Source: CAWKEY01 sp963848675
Lineage (GTDB): Bacteria > Pseudomonadota > Gammaproteobacteria > Methylococcales > Methylomonadaceae
Direction: 5' to 3'
Length of the DNA: 9,214 bases
NCBI GenBank assembly: GCA_963848675.1
Contig: CAWKEY010000004.1
Coordinates: 1 to 9,214 of the forward strand
Shown in pieces: positions 1-6,129 of the stretch. Position 1 is the stretch's first letter. Every line of letters starts with the position of its first letter. Both the position numbers and the translations under genes were made by a program. The notes below the pieces were generated by a model. It searched no databases. It saw only the letters and a program-made list of their open reading frames with translations, and had not been told where the DNA came from.

Positions 1-1256
1 GAAAGTCCTTGCCTGGAATTCAAAGGAATGAATTCATAAGGCCTAACCAGCCACCAGTATCGAGTGTTGCGTCTCCGGCGGAACGTTGTTAATGGTTACG
101 ACTGTGGCAAACGTGAACAAAGGTCAGGCGAAGCGTACACAGAGAACTATGTAGGTCACAGGGGATATGCACATCCCTGAAGCTGTTTTAGCATCGTTAG
201 TAGTCTCAAAGCAAATGGCGACGTTATGGGGTTGACGGAAGCCAATACAAAAGAATCGGTTTGGTGAGATTCTGGAGGATTTGCCGGTGTTATAAGGCGT
301 GACATGTATAGAGAGAAAATGATGAGAACTTGTGAGACCCATTCCGTTCCTGGGAATAAAATAAGGTATGCGGACATTAGCCACAAAGAGGAAACTCGGA
401 AACAGAAGTAACCGAAACCTAAGTTTTGTTGTACCAGGTAAGCCTACCCAACCGAAAGAAGGATGGCTGAAGAGGGGTGGGAGTCAGATTCGCTCATACT
501 ACTCGGAGCGTGGGAAAGCCACGTACAAGGGGAAGGGGCGGACAAAACGGCGTAGCCTGCAAAGGACACTTTTACCGGGCATGAAGGACTGGACTTATGA
601 AGCAAACCTCCCTGCAGGGGATAGCAAACAAAGCGGCACAAGATAAAACTTACCGGTTTCGGAACCTGTTTGGCGTGCTGACGGCTGGATTCTTGTTTTG
701 GTGTTGGGATTTTATCAACCGAAGGGCAAGTGCGGGTGTGGATCGAATCGACGCAAGGGCGTATGAGGACAATCTGATCGGTAATATTCAAAGCTGGCGC
801 GAACAAGTGAAAGAGGGTGACGTATCGGGCAAAGTTGGTTCTTAGAAAATATATTCCGAAAGCGGGCGGTAAGTTGCGCCCATTAGGAATACCGGCTATT
901 GCGGATAAGCTACTGCAAATTGCAGTAGCGAAGGTATTGGAAGCCATCTACGAGCAAGACTTTTTGCCTGCAGTTATGGATACCGCACCTCGAATAAGCG
1001 CTACATAAAGCCGTTAAAGACTTAACGGGCGAACTGAAATCGAGGCAAGTATCATGTCGTGGTCGAAGCTGATATTAAAGGCTTCTTCAACGCCATCAAT
1101 CATGACTTGTTAATGGACATGTTAGCGAGGCGAATAGATGACAGTCCCTTCTTAAAACTTATTCGTAAATGGTTGAAAGCGGGCATATTGGAAACAGATG
1201 GTCAGGTGATGCATCCCTTGATGGGAACTCCACAAGGGGGAAGTGTCACTCCCCTT
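1..1256 (+). mobile_element. Group II intron, 5' half (left copy, truncated both by window and by insertion)
   Basis: This is the 5' ribozyme region (about 1-596) plus the first part of an intron-encoded reverse transcriptase. It matches the right-hand copy (3480-4734) in reverse complement almost base for base over the first ~420 nt. By that alignment the intron's 5' end (GTGCG) lies about 36 bp before the window starts. The copy stops abruptly at 1256, where the terminal repeat of the serine-recombinase element begins. Everything 3' of the RT PQGGS motif is missing, including YADD, domain X and ribozyme domains V/VI, so it cannot self-splice in cis. Class C (possibly the attC-associated subgroup) is inferred from the protein's N-terminal style; the RNA was not folded. 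Confidence 0.85.
597..1256 (+). pseudogene. ltrA: Group II intron reverse transcriptase/maturase, truncated and frameshifted (left copy)
   Basis: The ATG at 597 opens the same N-terminus as the right copy (MKQTSLQGIANKAAQDK). The frame is then broken by several single-base indels relative to the right copy. There is a compensating -1/+1 pair near 799-810, and extra bases near 821, near 981-984, near 1004 and near 1043. The pieces read in successive frames are 597-845, 817-1008 and 1059 onward. The last piece keeps the RT motif with the first catalytic Asp (VEADIKGFFNAI) and the GTPQGGSVTP motif, then runs directly into the inserted element at 1257 and stops at 1457 inside it. The YADD catalytic motif, thumb and maturase domain X are absent. 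It is therefore a dead RT fragment. Intact relatives are roughly 400 residues or more. Confidence 0.88.
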
Positions 1257-2909
1257 ACACAAAAGAGAACTTTTATCGTTCTGTGCCGTATCTTGCTGGG
1301 TAGGCGATTTAGATGTTTTCGGATTGCCGACTGCCGGCGTAGCCTGTACCGGAATCGAATGCTTGATCGTAATCAAATCTTTTCCCACAATGACCTCTTT
1401 GACCAGCAGCCTCATGATCTTTTGGCGCTGACCAATGTCGAGGGTATCGGCATTTGAGCGCAAGCGCTCCAGAAATGCAGTGAGGGTTTCGGCTAAGCGT
1501 AAATAAGCCGCCCGATCTGCCGTTTGGTGTGTAATTGCCTGGAGCTCTGCCTGCATAGCTTGTTCTCGTTGTCGTAATGGCGGCATTCTGATACGAAGTT
1601 CATCAATCGAGAGCAACTCTTCCTGATAGGCTGTGAGTAATCTCTCCATACTTTTGCGTACGCGAATTATATCGCGGTTCAGCGTTTCCAGTCGGCGTTT
1701 GGTTGGGCTGGAATCTCGGGCGGCTTCCAGTCGGCGATTCAACTCGTTTTGAATCAGTGTCGGACTCTCCAGTAGGTGCAGAATTTCGTTCCAAACCAGT
1801 TGATCTAGTAAATCCTGGCGAATGGGTTTTTCATCACAGAGGGCTTTTCCTCCATGACGATAAGCGTCAGAACCTGTACAACGGTAGTAGTAGATTTTAC
1901 GTGCCGATGTCCGTGACGAATTTCGATAGAGGGCGTAGCTACACTGGCGACAATGCACCAGACCCTGGAGAATACTGGGTTCAATGGTACGTCGTGGCCC
2001 ATGCTGTTTGTTATAGGTCAGTTTTTCCTGTGACAAGGCGAAGGTTTCCTCACTCACCAAAGCGGGTACCGGAATTTCTATCCATTCGCTATGTGGTCGT
2101 TCATGGTTAGCACTATTACGTGATGATATGCCGCCGCGCAACCGCAGTGGTCGGGTAATGCGTTGACGTGCCGTTATAGCGGTTTTGCCAAAACAGGCAC
2201 GGCCTTGATAGGCCGGATTACGCAGGATCGCCCAGATCACGGAACGCTCCCAGCGGGGCTTTTGTTTCCGGGTGGGCACGCCTAACTCGGTCAACTGGCG
2301 AGTAATCGCGCCAATACTCAGTCCTTCCACCGCATACAGATTGAAGATTTTGCGCACGACATCCGCTTCGCTTTCGATAATTTCATAGTAGGCTGCCGAT
2401 TCATCGGTTTTGCGGATATATCGATAACCATAGGGCGCGCCACTCAATACGCTGACTTCACCTTGTTTTGCCCGATGCCGCTTACCGCGCCGTGAGCGTT
2501 CCAGAATTTGCGCCCGCTCGTATTCGGCAATCATACCCTGAAACTGTATCAGCAATTGATCTTCCGGGGTGCCTGAGTGCGGCGCTTTGATGAACACCAT
2601 CTCGACACCATGCCGAGCCAGTTCTTCAGTCAGCAAAACCTGGTAAGCGTATTTGCGGCTCAATCGATCTGGGGATAGCGCCAGAACCGATTGAATTTGA
2701 CCTTCTGCGGCTAAATCCCGGATTCGCTCAAGCCCTGGCCTGATTAAATTGGCTCCACTATAACCTTCATCTTCGAAAACCCATTCATCCGGTACCTGGT
2801 AATTTTCTTGGCGGGCAAACTCTATCAGCGCCGCCGTCTGACTGGCTATGGTCTTCTCCTCCTTCTGTTGATCCGAAGAAACACGGGCGTAGATGGCGGC
2901 TATTTTCAT
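1152..2909 (-). CDS. Large serine recombinase (resolvase/invertase N-domain, recombinase domain, zinc ribbon), C-terminus reading into the target
   Basis: The frame encodes 585 residues. The resolvase catalytic domain spans about 1-150, with IYARVSSDQQ and the nucleophile Ser most likely S11 after R9. The conserved PDRLSR is at 80-85. A recombinase domain follows at about 155-300 (GAPYGYRY; NPAYQGR). The zinc ribbon has C320, C323, C344 and C358. A charged coiled-coil-like stretch (about 385-460) and a C-terminal helix-rich part follow. The start is supported by an AGGAG Shine-Dalgarno at 2916-2920, six bases before ATG. This layout is that of large serine integrases/transposon recombinases, which carry out DNA-directed strand exchange. 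The frame has no stop inside the element: residue 551 is the last encoded by element DNA (1257-1259), and about 34 further residues are antisense translation of the intron RT before TAA at 1152. The catalytic part looks intact. Confidence 0.92.
   Translation of the reverse strand: MKIAAIYARVSSDQQKEEKTIASQTAALIEFARQENYQVPDEWVFEDEGYSGANLIRPGLERIRDLAAEGQIQSVLALSPDRLSRKYAYQVLLTEELARHGVEMVFIKAPHSGTPEDQLLIQFQGMIAEYERAQILERSRRGKRHRAKQGEVSVLSGAPYGYRYIRKTDESAAYYEIIESEADVVRKIFNLYAVEGLSIGAITRQLTELGVPTRKQKPRWERSVIWAILRNPAYQGRACFGKTAITARQRITRPLRLRGGISSRNSANHERPHSEWIEIPVPALVSEETFALSQEKLTYNKQHGPRRTIEPSILQGLVHCRQCSYALYRNSSRTSARKIYYYRCTGSDAYRHGGKALCDEKPIRQDLLDQLVWNEILHLLESPTLIQNELNRRLEAARDSSPTKRRLETLNRDIIRVRKSMERLLTAYQEELLSIDELRIRMPPLRQREQAMQAELQAITHQTADRAAYLRLAETLTAFLERLRSNADTLDIGQRQKIMRLLVKEVIVGKDLITIKHSIPVQATPAVGNPKTSKSPTQQDTAQNDKSSLLCKGSDTSPLWSSHQGMHHLTICFQYARFQPFTNKF
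1257..1273 (+). repeat. Left terminal inverted repeat of the serine-recombinase element
   Basis: ACACAAAAGAGAACTTT is the exact reverse complement of 3463-3479. It sits immediately after the intron RT codons for S-V-T-P-L of the left copy. It also encodes the last element-derived residues of the recombinase (around SSLLC) on the minus strand. Confidence 0.85.
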
Positions 2910-3060
2910 GGCTTTCTCCTTTTAGTCCTGTGGATTCATCAATACGGCGTTCCCGGTTAGGAACCAGAATGGCAAATGCTTGCTCCAGCTTGGTGGCTTG
3001 CAGACGATCAAAAGCATATTCCAACTCAATATCATGACTTCGCCAGGGGCGATTAGCCAT
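2785..3060 (-). CDS. Small unknown protein between the regulator and the recombinase, overlapping both
   Basis: This is a 91-codon frame starting MANRPWRSHDIELEYAFD. Its ATG (3058-3060) lies upstream of, and overlaps by 8 bases, the end of the regulator gene (stop 3053-3055), an arrangement typical of translational coupling. The first ~50 residues precede the recombinase start. The remainder overlaps the recombinase N-terminal coding region in another frame for about 125 bases and is low-complexity and polar, so it is probably not conserved. A TAA in a neighbouring frame at 2922-2924, just before the recombinase Shine-Dalgarno, raises the possibility that the gene once ended there and has lost or gained a base. 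I do not recognise the family. Its operon position suggests an accessory role to recombination, such as a directionality or control factor, but that is inference. Confidence 0.55.
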   Translation of the reverse strand: MANRPWRSHDIELEYAFDRLQATKLEQAFAILVPNRERRIDESTGLKGESHENSRHLRPCFFGSTEGGEDHSQSDGGADRVCPPRKLPGTG

Positions 3061-3382
3061 GGCGGTGCAGCTTGTCGAGAAAACTGACGATGGCCTGTGC
3101 CACTATCTCGCCTATCGTCATACCGCTGGTTTGTGCATACGACCGAAGCCGGCTCACAACATCTGCGGGTATTTTGATCGTGATTGGGATAGCGGGTGAA
3201 GCGACCAAGACTGGCGCATCGATTTCCTGAGCACCCTGAAGGTATCGGTAAGCTTGTCTGCGAGACAAGCCAAACTGTTGGGCCAATATTTCGGCTGCTT
3301 CGGCTAAGGTATAACCCTTCGCCAGCAAGTCGAATGCGGCATTCAGCCGGTGAGTTTTGTCGGTGTTTGAGGATCGCGTCAT
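3053..3382 (-). CDS. DNA-binding regulator: HTH plus CopG-like ribbon-helix-helix
   Basis: The 109-residue protein has an N-terminal helix-turn-helix-like segment at about 16-50 (LAEAAEILAQQFGLSRRQAYRY). A short linker follows, then a C-terminal segment at about 66-105 that fits a ribbon-helix-helix: beta strand ITIKIP, helix DVVSRLRSYAQTSG, helix TIGEIVAQAIVSFL. It is the first gene of the minus-strand operon of the element and overlaps the next ORF by a few bases. A promoter with a good -35/-10 and an 8-bp dyad covers its start, so autoregulation is likely. ATG at 3382 lies only a few bases after the predicted -10, so the message may be leaderless. Its probable role is to control recombinase expression or act as an accessory binding protein for recombination; no member of a named family was recognised. 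Confidence 0.75.
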   Translation of the reverse strand: MTRSSNTDKTHRLNAAFDLLAKGYTLAEAAEILAQQFGLSRRQAYRYLQGAQEIDAPVLVASPAIPITIKIPADVVSRLRSYAQTSGMTIGEIVAQAIVSFLDKLHRHG

Positions 3383-3415
3383 GAGACATATATTTATTAC
3401 CTTTTACGTCTCATG
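3380..3415. promoter_or_regulatory. Candidate operator: 8-bp dyad CATGAGAC / GTCTCATG
   Basis: The arms at 3380-3387 and 3408-3415 are exact reverse complements separated by 20 bases. One arm overlaps the -35 box and the other overlaps the start codon and predicted transcription start of the regulator gene. This is a suitable place for repression by its own product; binding is not shown. Confidence 0.4.
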
Positions 3416-3419
3416 TCAA
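3391..3419 (-). promoter_or_regulatory. Sigma70-like promoter for the element operon
   Basis: On the minus strand TTGACA (3414-3419) is followed after 17 bases by TAAATA (3391-3396). The expected transcript start is about 3384, essentially at the regulator's ATG (3380-3382), which implies a leaderless or very short leader mRNA. This was read directly; transcription is inferred. Confidence 0.55.
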
Positions 3420-3462
3420 TCAATGAATTTGATCGGCAGAATGAAATTTGCCGCTCAAACTC

Positions 3463-3479
3463 AAAGTTCTCTTTTGTGT
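3463..3479 (-). repeat. Right terminal inverted repeat of the serine-recombinase element
   Basis: AAAGTTCTCTTTTGTGT pairs perfectly with 1257-1273. It abuts the right intron copy, whose RT reading frame reads S-A-T-P and then TAG at the junction (3480-3482 on the minus strand). Confidence 0.85.
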
Positions 3480-4136
3480 CTATGGCGTAGCACTTCCCCC
3501 TTGTGGAACTCCCATCAAGGGATGCAACACTTGACCATCTGTTTCCAATATGCCTGCTTTCAACCATTTGCGGATAAGGTTTAAGAAGGGACTGTCATCT
3601 ATTCGCTTCATTAGCATGTCTATTAACAAGTCATGAATGATGGCGTTGAAGAAGCCTTTAATATCAGCTTCGACCACGACATGATACTTGCCTGATTTCA
3701 GTTCGCTCGTTAAGTCTTTAACGGCTTTATGAGCGCTTATTCTAGGTCGGTATCCATAACTACAGGACAAAAAGTCTTGCTCATAGATGGCTTCCAATAT
3801 CTTCGCTACTGCAAGTTGCAGTAGCTTGTCCGCAATGGCCGGTATCCCTAATGGGCGCAACTTGCCGCCCGCTTTCGGAATATATTTTCTAAGAACCAGC
3901 TTTGCCCGATACGCACCCTCTTTGACTTGTTGCGCCAGCTGTTGAATATTGCCGAGCAGATTGTCCTCATACGCTATTGCGTCGATTCGATCTACACCGG
4001 CACTTGCTCTTCGGTTGATAAAATCCCAACACCAAAACAAGAACCCAGCCGTCAGCACGCCAAACAGGTTCCGAAACCGGTAAGCTTTATCTTGTGCCGC
4101 TTTGTTTGCTATCCCCTGCAGGGAGGTTTGCTTCAT
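3480..4136 (-). pseudogene. ltrA: Group II intron reverse transcriptase/maturase, N-terminal half (right copy)
   Basis: The frame is uninterrupted for 218 residues from the ATG at 4136. The N-terminal RT0/RT1-type region includes KYIPKAGGKLRPLGIP (about 84-99) and RT2 SYGYRP (126-131). RT3 carries the first catalytic Asp (EADIKGFFN, D158), and RT4 is GVPQGGSATP (209-218). The next codon is TAG, created at the junction with the inserted element (3480-3482). The second catalytic motif (YADD), the thumb, maturase domain X and any DNA-binding domain are gone, so the protein cannot polymerise. Its clean frame contrasts with the frameshifted left copy. The family is secure; the class C assignment is from memory of similar N-termini. 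Confidence 0.9.
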
Positions 4137-4770
4137 GTGTCCAGTCCTTCATGCCCGGTAAAAGTGTCCTTTGCAGGCTACGCAGTTTTGTCCGCCCCTT
4201 CCCCCTGTACGTGGCTTTCCCACGCTCCGAGTAGTATGAGCGAATCTGACTCCCACTCCCTCTTCAGCCATCCTTCTTTTGGTTGGGCAGGCTTACCTGA
4301 TGACAACAAAACTTAGGTTTCGGTTACTTCTGTTTCCGAGTTTCCTCTTTGTGGCTAATGTCCGCATACCTTATTTTATTCCCAGGAACGGAATGGGTCT
4401 CACAAGTTCTCATCATTTTCTCTCTATACATGTCACGCCTTATAACACCGGCAAATCCTCCAGAATCTCACCAAACCGATTCTTTTGTATTGGCTTCCGT
4501 CAACCCCATAACGTCGCCATTTGCTTTGAGACTACTAACGATGCTAAAACAGCTTCAGGGATGTGCATATCCCCTGTGACCTACATAGTTCTCTGTGTAC
4601 GCTTCGTCTGACCTTTGTTCACGTTTGCCACAGTCGTAACCGTTAACAACGTTCCGCCGGAGACGCAACACTCGATACTGGTGGCTGGTTAGGCCTTATG
4701 AATTCATTCCTTTGAATTCCAGGCAAGGACTTTCACCTTGCAAGAAAATGACAAGCTTAACTTGTCGCAC
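3480..4770 (-). mobile_element. Group II intron, 5' half (right copy)
   Basis: On the minus strand the intron begins at 4770 with the canonical GTGCGAC. A helix-forming start (ACAAGTTAAGCTTGT, about 4752-4766) follows, then the 5' ribozyme domains down to about 4137 and the RT gene from 4136. It ends at 3480, at the terminal repeat of the serine-recombinase element. The GTGCG boundary is the consensus 5' end of group II introns, and the short 5' region with this RT fits class C. The 3' half, including domains V and VI, is missing. The 5' exon on the minus strand ends in CTACTCGACTCC. No hairpin directly abuts the insertion site, although one lies about 110 bp away. Confidence 0.85.
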
Positions 4771-5031
4771 GGAGTCGAGTAGTCCCCAGAAGCGATAGGG
4801 CATGTGTTTTCACGGAGCGTTTTTTGCGTAGTGAAAATGCAGGCTTTACGAAATCGCGTCGAGTCATTGCGAAAACTATGTTGCATACCCCTTGTTGGGT
4901 ATGCAACGAGTGAAGCAGGACGGCTGGGGCCGCCGAAGGCATTAGCGGTCGCGTAATTTTTGCCGCTTGTTGGGCAGGGATGCCCATAAAAGCTTTCGCA
5001 AAAATAGCGACTCCCCGCGGCTTTACTGAAA
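4771..5031. other. 5' flank of the right intron, no supported gene
   Basis: This stretch contains a strong hairpin (4880-4907) and a minus-strand frame of 93 codons (4757-5038). That frame crosses into the intron end, has no Shine-Dalgarno and reads as a basic, structureless peptide. It is best taken as intergenic or repetitive DNA. I see no integron attC core next to the intron boundary. Confidence 0.55.
4880..4907. terminator. Perfect 11-bp-stem hairpin (possible bidirectional terminator or repeat)
   Basis: GTTGCATACCC (4880-4890), loop CTTGTT, GGGTATGCAAC (4897-4907). There is no T-run on either side, so a rho-independent terminator is not certain; it may be an interspersed palindromic repeat. 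Class C introns are known to insert after terminator-like hairpins, but this one is about 110 bp from the intron boundary. Confidence 0.4.
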
Positions 5032-5712
5032 TTGGCAAAGACGCGGCGTGAAAAGGCGGTCGCGTTCGGTTTTGTTACCCATAACAACGTGAATGGGGCC
5101 GATTTTACCGCACATAATTCCGAGGATGGATATGTCATCGCGAAGGCCAAAATTCTCAATCCCTTGATCAAGTCTTTGCTAGTGCAAAATGGGATACCCA
5201 TTTCCGATGAACTCGATGATGAGCTCATGGAAGTATCCCATACGCTCGTGGAGTACGCGGCGGACCTGCTGATTCGGAAGAAGTACGATCGTTTTATCGG
5301 AACCAAAATGATAGCGTCTGCCATAGCGCGCGACGACGGCTTCCCTAAATTGCTTGCAAAAGCCTATACCGACGGCTTCGCGGGGGCGTTTGGACTTTCG
5401 GAAAAGAAAGCCATTTTCGCCATTATCAAAGAGGAGGCGAAGTTTCGGAGATTGACGATTAACTACGGAACCATCTTGAGGAATGGTGACCGCAAGGCCC
5501 AGGACGAAGTCGCCAAATATTTGGCCAAGATTGCTCCAGACTTCCTGAACCCTTACGGAATTGAAATTCTTCCAGAGGAATTGCTTCCAATTATACAAAT
5601 TGGAATCGTGCAAGCTCTGGATTTATGTAAGGATGATTTGCTGCCGGCCGTGGAGACTACTATCAAATTAATAAAGGATAACTTGGCTGATTGTCGAGAC
5701 GGCGAGTGCTGA
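5032..5712 (+). CDS. Unrecognised protein, possibly N-terminally truncated
   Basis: The frame is open from 5008 (after TAG at 5005-5007) to TGA at 5710-5712. From the TTG at 5032 it gives 226 residues. No Shine-Dalgarno precedes that codon. Other possible starts are GTG at 5089 (residue 20) and ATG at 5227 (residue 66), also weak. The protein is soluble, mostly helical and acidic, with two halves. The first contains PLIKSLLVQNGIPISDELDD and the segment YAADLLIRKKYDRFIGTKM. The second has KKAIFAIIKEEAKFRRLTINYG and a C-terminus rich in Leu/Ile/Asp/Glu. There is no signal peptide or membrane helix. Codon use looks normal for a real gene. The missing start and the unusual flank next to an intron insertion suggest a 5' truncation. 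I do not recognise the family and assign no function. Confidence 0.55.
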   Translation: MAKTRREKAVAFGFVTHNNVNGADFTAHNSEDGYVIAKAKILNPLIKSLLVQNGIPISDELDDELMEVSHTLVEYAADLLIRKKYDRFIGTKMIASAIARDDGFPKLLAKAYTDGFAGAFGLSEKKAIFAIIKEEAKFRRLTINYGTILRNGDRKAQDEVAKYLAKIAPDFLNPYGIEILPEELLPIIQIGIVQALDLCKDDLLPAVETTIKLIKDNLADCRDGEC

Positions 5713-5758
5713 TGTCCTCTTAAAGCAGAACATCTAATTGGCACGCTGTCAAGTTATC

Positions 5759-5781
5759 GAGAGCTTAAATTAAAGGCTCTC
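5759..5781 (+). terminator. Weak hairpin downstream of the unknown ORF
   Basis: GAGAGC (5759-5764) and GCTCTC (5776-5781) form a 6-bp stem, extendable with a bulge, 47 bp after the stop at 5712. It is not followed by a T-run, so termination is only possible. Confidence 0.25.
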
Positions 5782-5838
5782 ATCGACAGACGATATTCGG
5801 CGTCAATTGTCGGAATAAGTGCTATTAGAGAATGAAAC

Positions 5839-5870
5839 TTGAAGATTTTATCTTCACACTTTATCTTCAA
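5839..5870 (+). promoter_or_regulatory. TTGAAGAT repeat hairpin in the leader of the DUF2934 remnant
   Basis: TTGAAGAT (5839-5846) pairs with ATCTTCAA (5863-5870), and an overlapping ATCTTC at 5850-5855 offers an alternative partner. The structure ends directly before the purine-rich Shine-Dalgarno (AGGGGGAG, 5871-5878), so alternative pairings could affect translation. The role is inferred only. Confidence 0.25.
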
Positions 5871-5880
5871 AGGGGGAGAT

Positions 5881-6071
5881 ATGACTCATGAATCACTAGT
5901 TGACTACTGTGGCGACCCCGACCGGACTTAATAAACGAATTTCAAGAGATGGTTGCAGCAAATGCTTATTATAGAGCCGAAAAAAGAGGTTTTGAATCGG
6001 GTCATGACATGGATGACTGGTAGGAAGCCGAGCGGGAAATAAGAGACATCTATCGCTATTGGTTTTCGTAA
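5881..6071 (+). pseudogene. Broken small DUF2934-type gene
   Basis: A good Shine-Dalgarno (AGGGGGAGAT, 5871-5880) precedes ATG at 5881, which reads MTHESLVDYCGDPD and then hits TAA after about 16 codons. Shifting frame near 5920-5930 continues as LINEFQEMVAANAYYRAEKRGFE, then SGHDMDDW, a TAG stop, EAEREIRDIYRYWFS and TAA at 6069-6071. The core AYYRAEKRGFE-GHDMDDW-x-AERE is the signature of DUF2934, a short domain of unknown function in many proteobacteria. There the residue replaced by TAG is normally Leu (DWLxAE). One frameshift plus one nonsense codon thus break an otherwise well-kept gene of about 62 residues, which suggests recent inactivation. The family call is from memory. Confidence 0.6.
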
Positions 6072-6094
6072 GTTGCATGATGTATTAAATTGTT

Positions 6095-6129
6095 CTTAAT
6101 AGACATTTCGATATGTTATGTCTAATGTT
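6095..6129. repeat. 11-13-11 dyad site, copy 1 (left arm degenerate)
   Basis: CTTAATAGACA (6095-6105), 13 bases, then TGTCTAATGTT (6119-6129). Only the right arm matches the consensus fully; the left arm keeps TAGACA. It overlaps the left terminal repeat of the MITE-like element. Confidence 0.5.

Larger units (their letters stand above)
1257..3479. mobile_element. Serine-recombinase mobile element with 17-bp terminal inverted repeats, inserted in group II intron RT genes
   Basis: The element is delimited by ACACAAAAGAGAACTTT at 1257-1273 and its exact reverse complement at 3463-3479. The intron sequence stops exactly there on both sides. It carries three minus-strand genes reading toward the left end: a DNA-binding regulator (3053-3382), a small unknown ORF (2785-3060) and a large serine recombinase (2909 down to the left end). 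The gene order, tight overlaps and a single candidate promoter at the right end suggest one operon. Serine recombinases cut and rejoin DNA through a Ser-DNA intermediate, so this protein is the likely mover of the element. No named family was recognised, and boundaries could shift by one or two bases because the crossover dinucleotide is not resolved. Confidence 0.8.
1..4734. repeat. ~1.25-kb imperfect inverted repeat made by two intron halves (1-1256 and 3480-4734)
   Basis: The first base of the window corresponds to 4734 on the other strand, and 1256 corresponds to 3480. The arms are 1256 and 1255 nt long. They are nearly identical in the outer ~420 nt, where by eye only isolated substitutions appear (for example near 94 and near 137). 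They diverge more with small indels towards the inside, notably near 436-480 and in the RT gene. The spacer is the 2.2-kb serine-recombinase element. The arms are separate intron copies that have drifted apart, not a perfect recent duplication. Identity was judged by eye and no percentage was computed. Confidence 0.9.

Noticed and set aside
124..386. Minus ORFs in the first 400 bases, and the same frames at 4279-4611
   Set aside because: They lie in the structured 5' ribozyme region of the intron and occur only because the two arms share sequence.
444..947. Minus-strand ORF of 167 codons, and its counterpart 3927-4316 on the plus strand
   Set aside because: Both are antisense to the group II intron RT and ribozyme region; no independent signals.
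1703..2110. Plus-strand ORF of 135 codons, and nearby minus ORFs 1603-1794 and 1805-2002
   Set aside because: Shadows of the serine recombinase gene, which has clear domains.
2922..3389. Minus ORF of 155 codons
   Set aside because: It overlaps the HTH/ribbon-helix-helix gene in another frame and has no recognisable motif or Shine-Dalgarno.
1..4734. Fold-back sequencing or assembly artefact as the explanation of the inverted repeat
   Set aside because: The arms differ by many substitutions and indels and enclose 2.2 kb of unique sequence with its own terminal repeats, which a simple fold-back would not give. Read support was not available.
4752..4790. Integron attC site at the intron boundary
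   Set aside because: The RT resembles attC-associated class C introns, but no GTTRRRY/RYYYAAC pair is seen beside the GTGCG end.
4704..5324. Minus ORF of 206 codons, and 5179-5613 and 5553-5744
   Set aside because: Antisense to the ORF at 5032-5712 and to the intron end; low-complexity Ser/Thr-rich composition.
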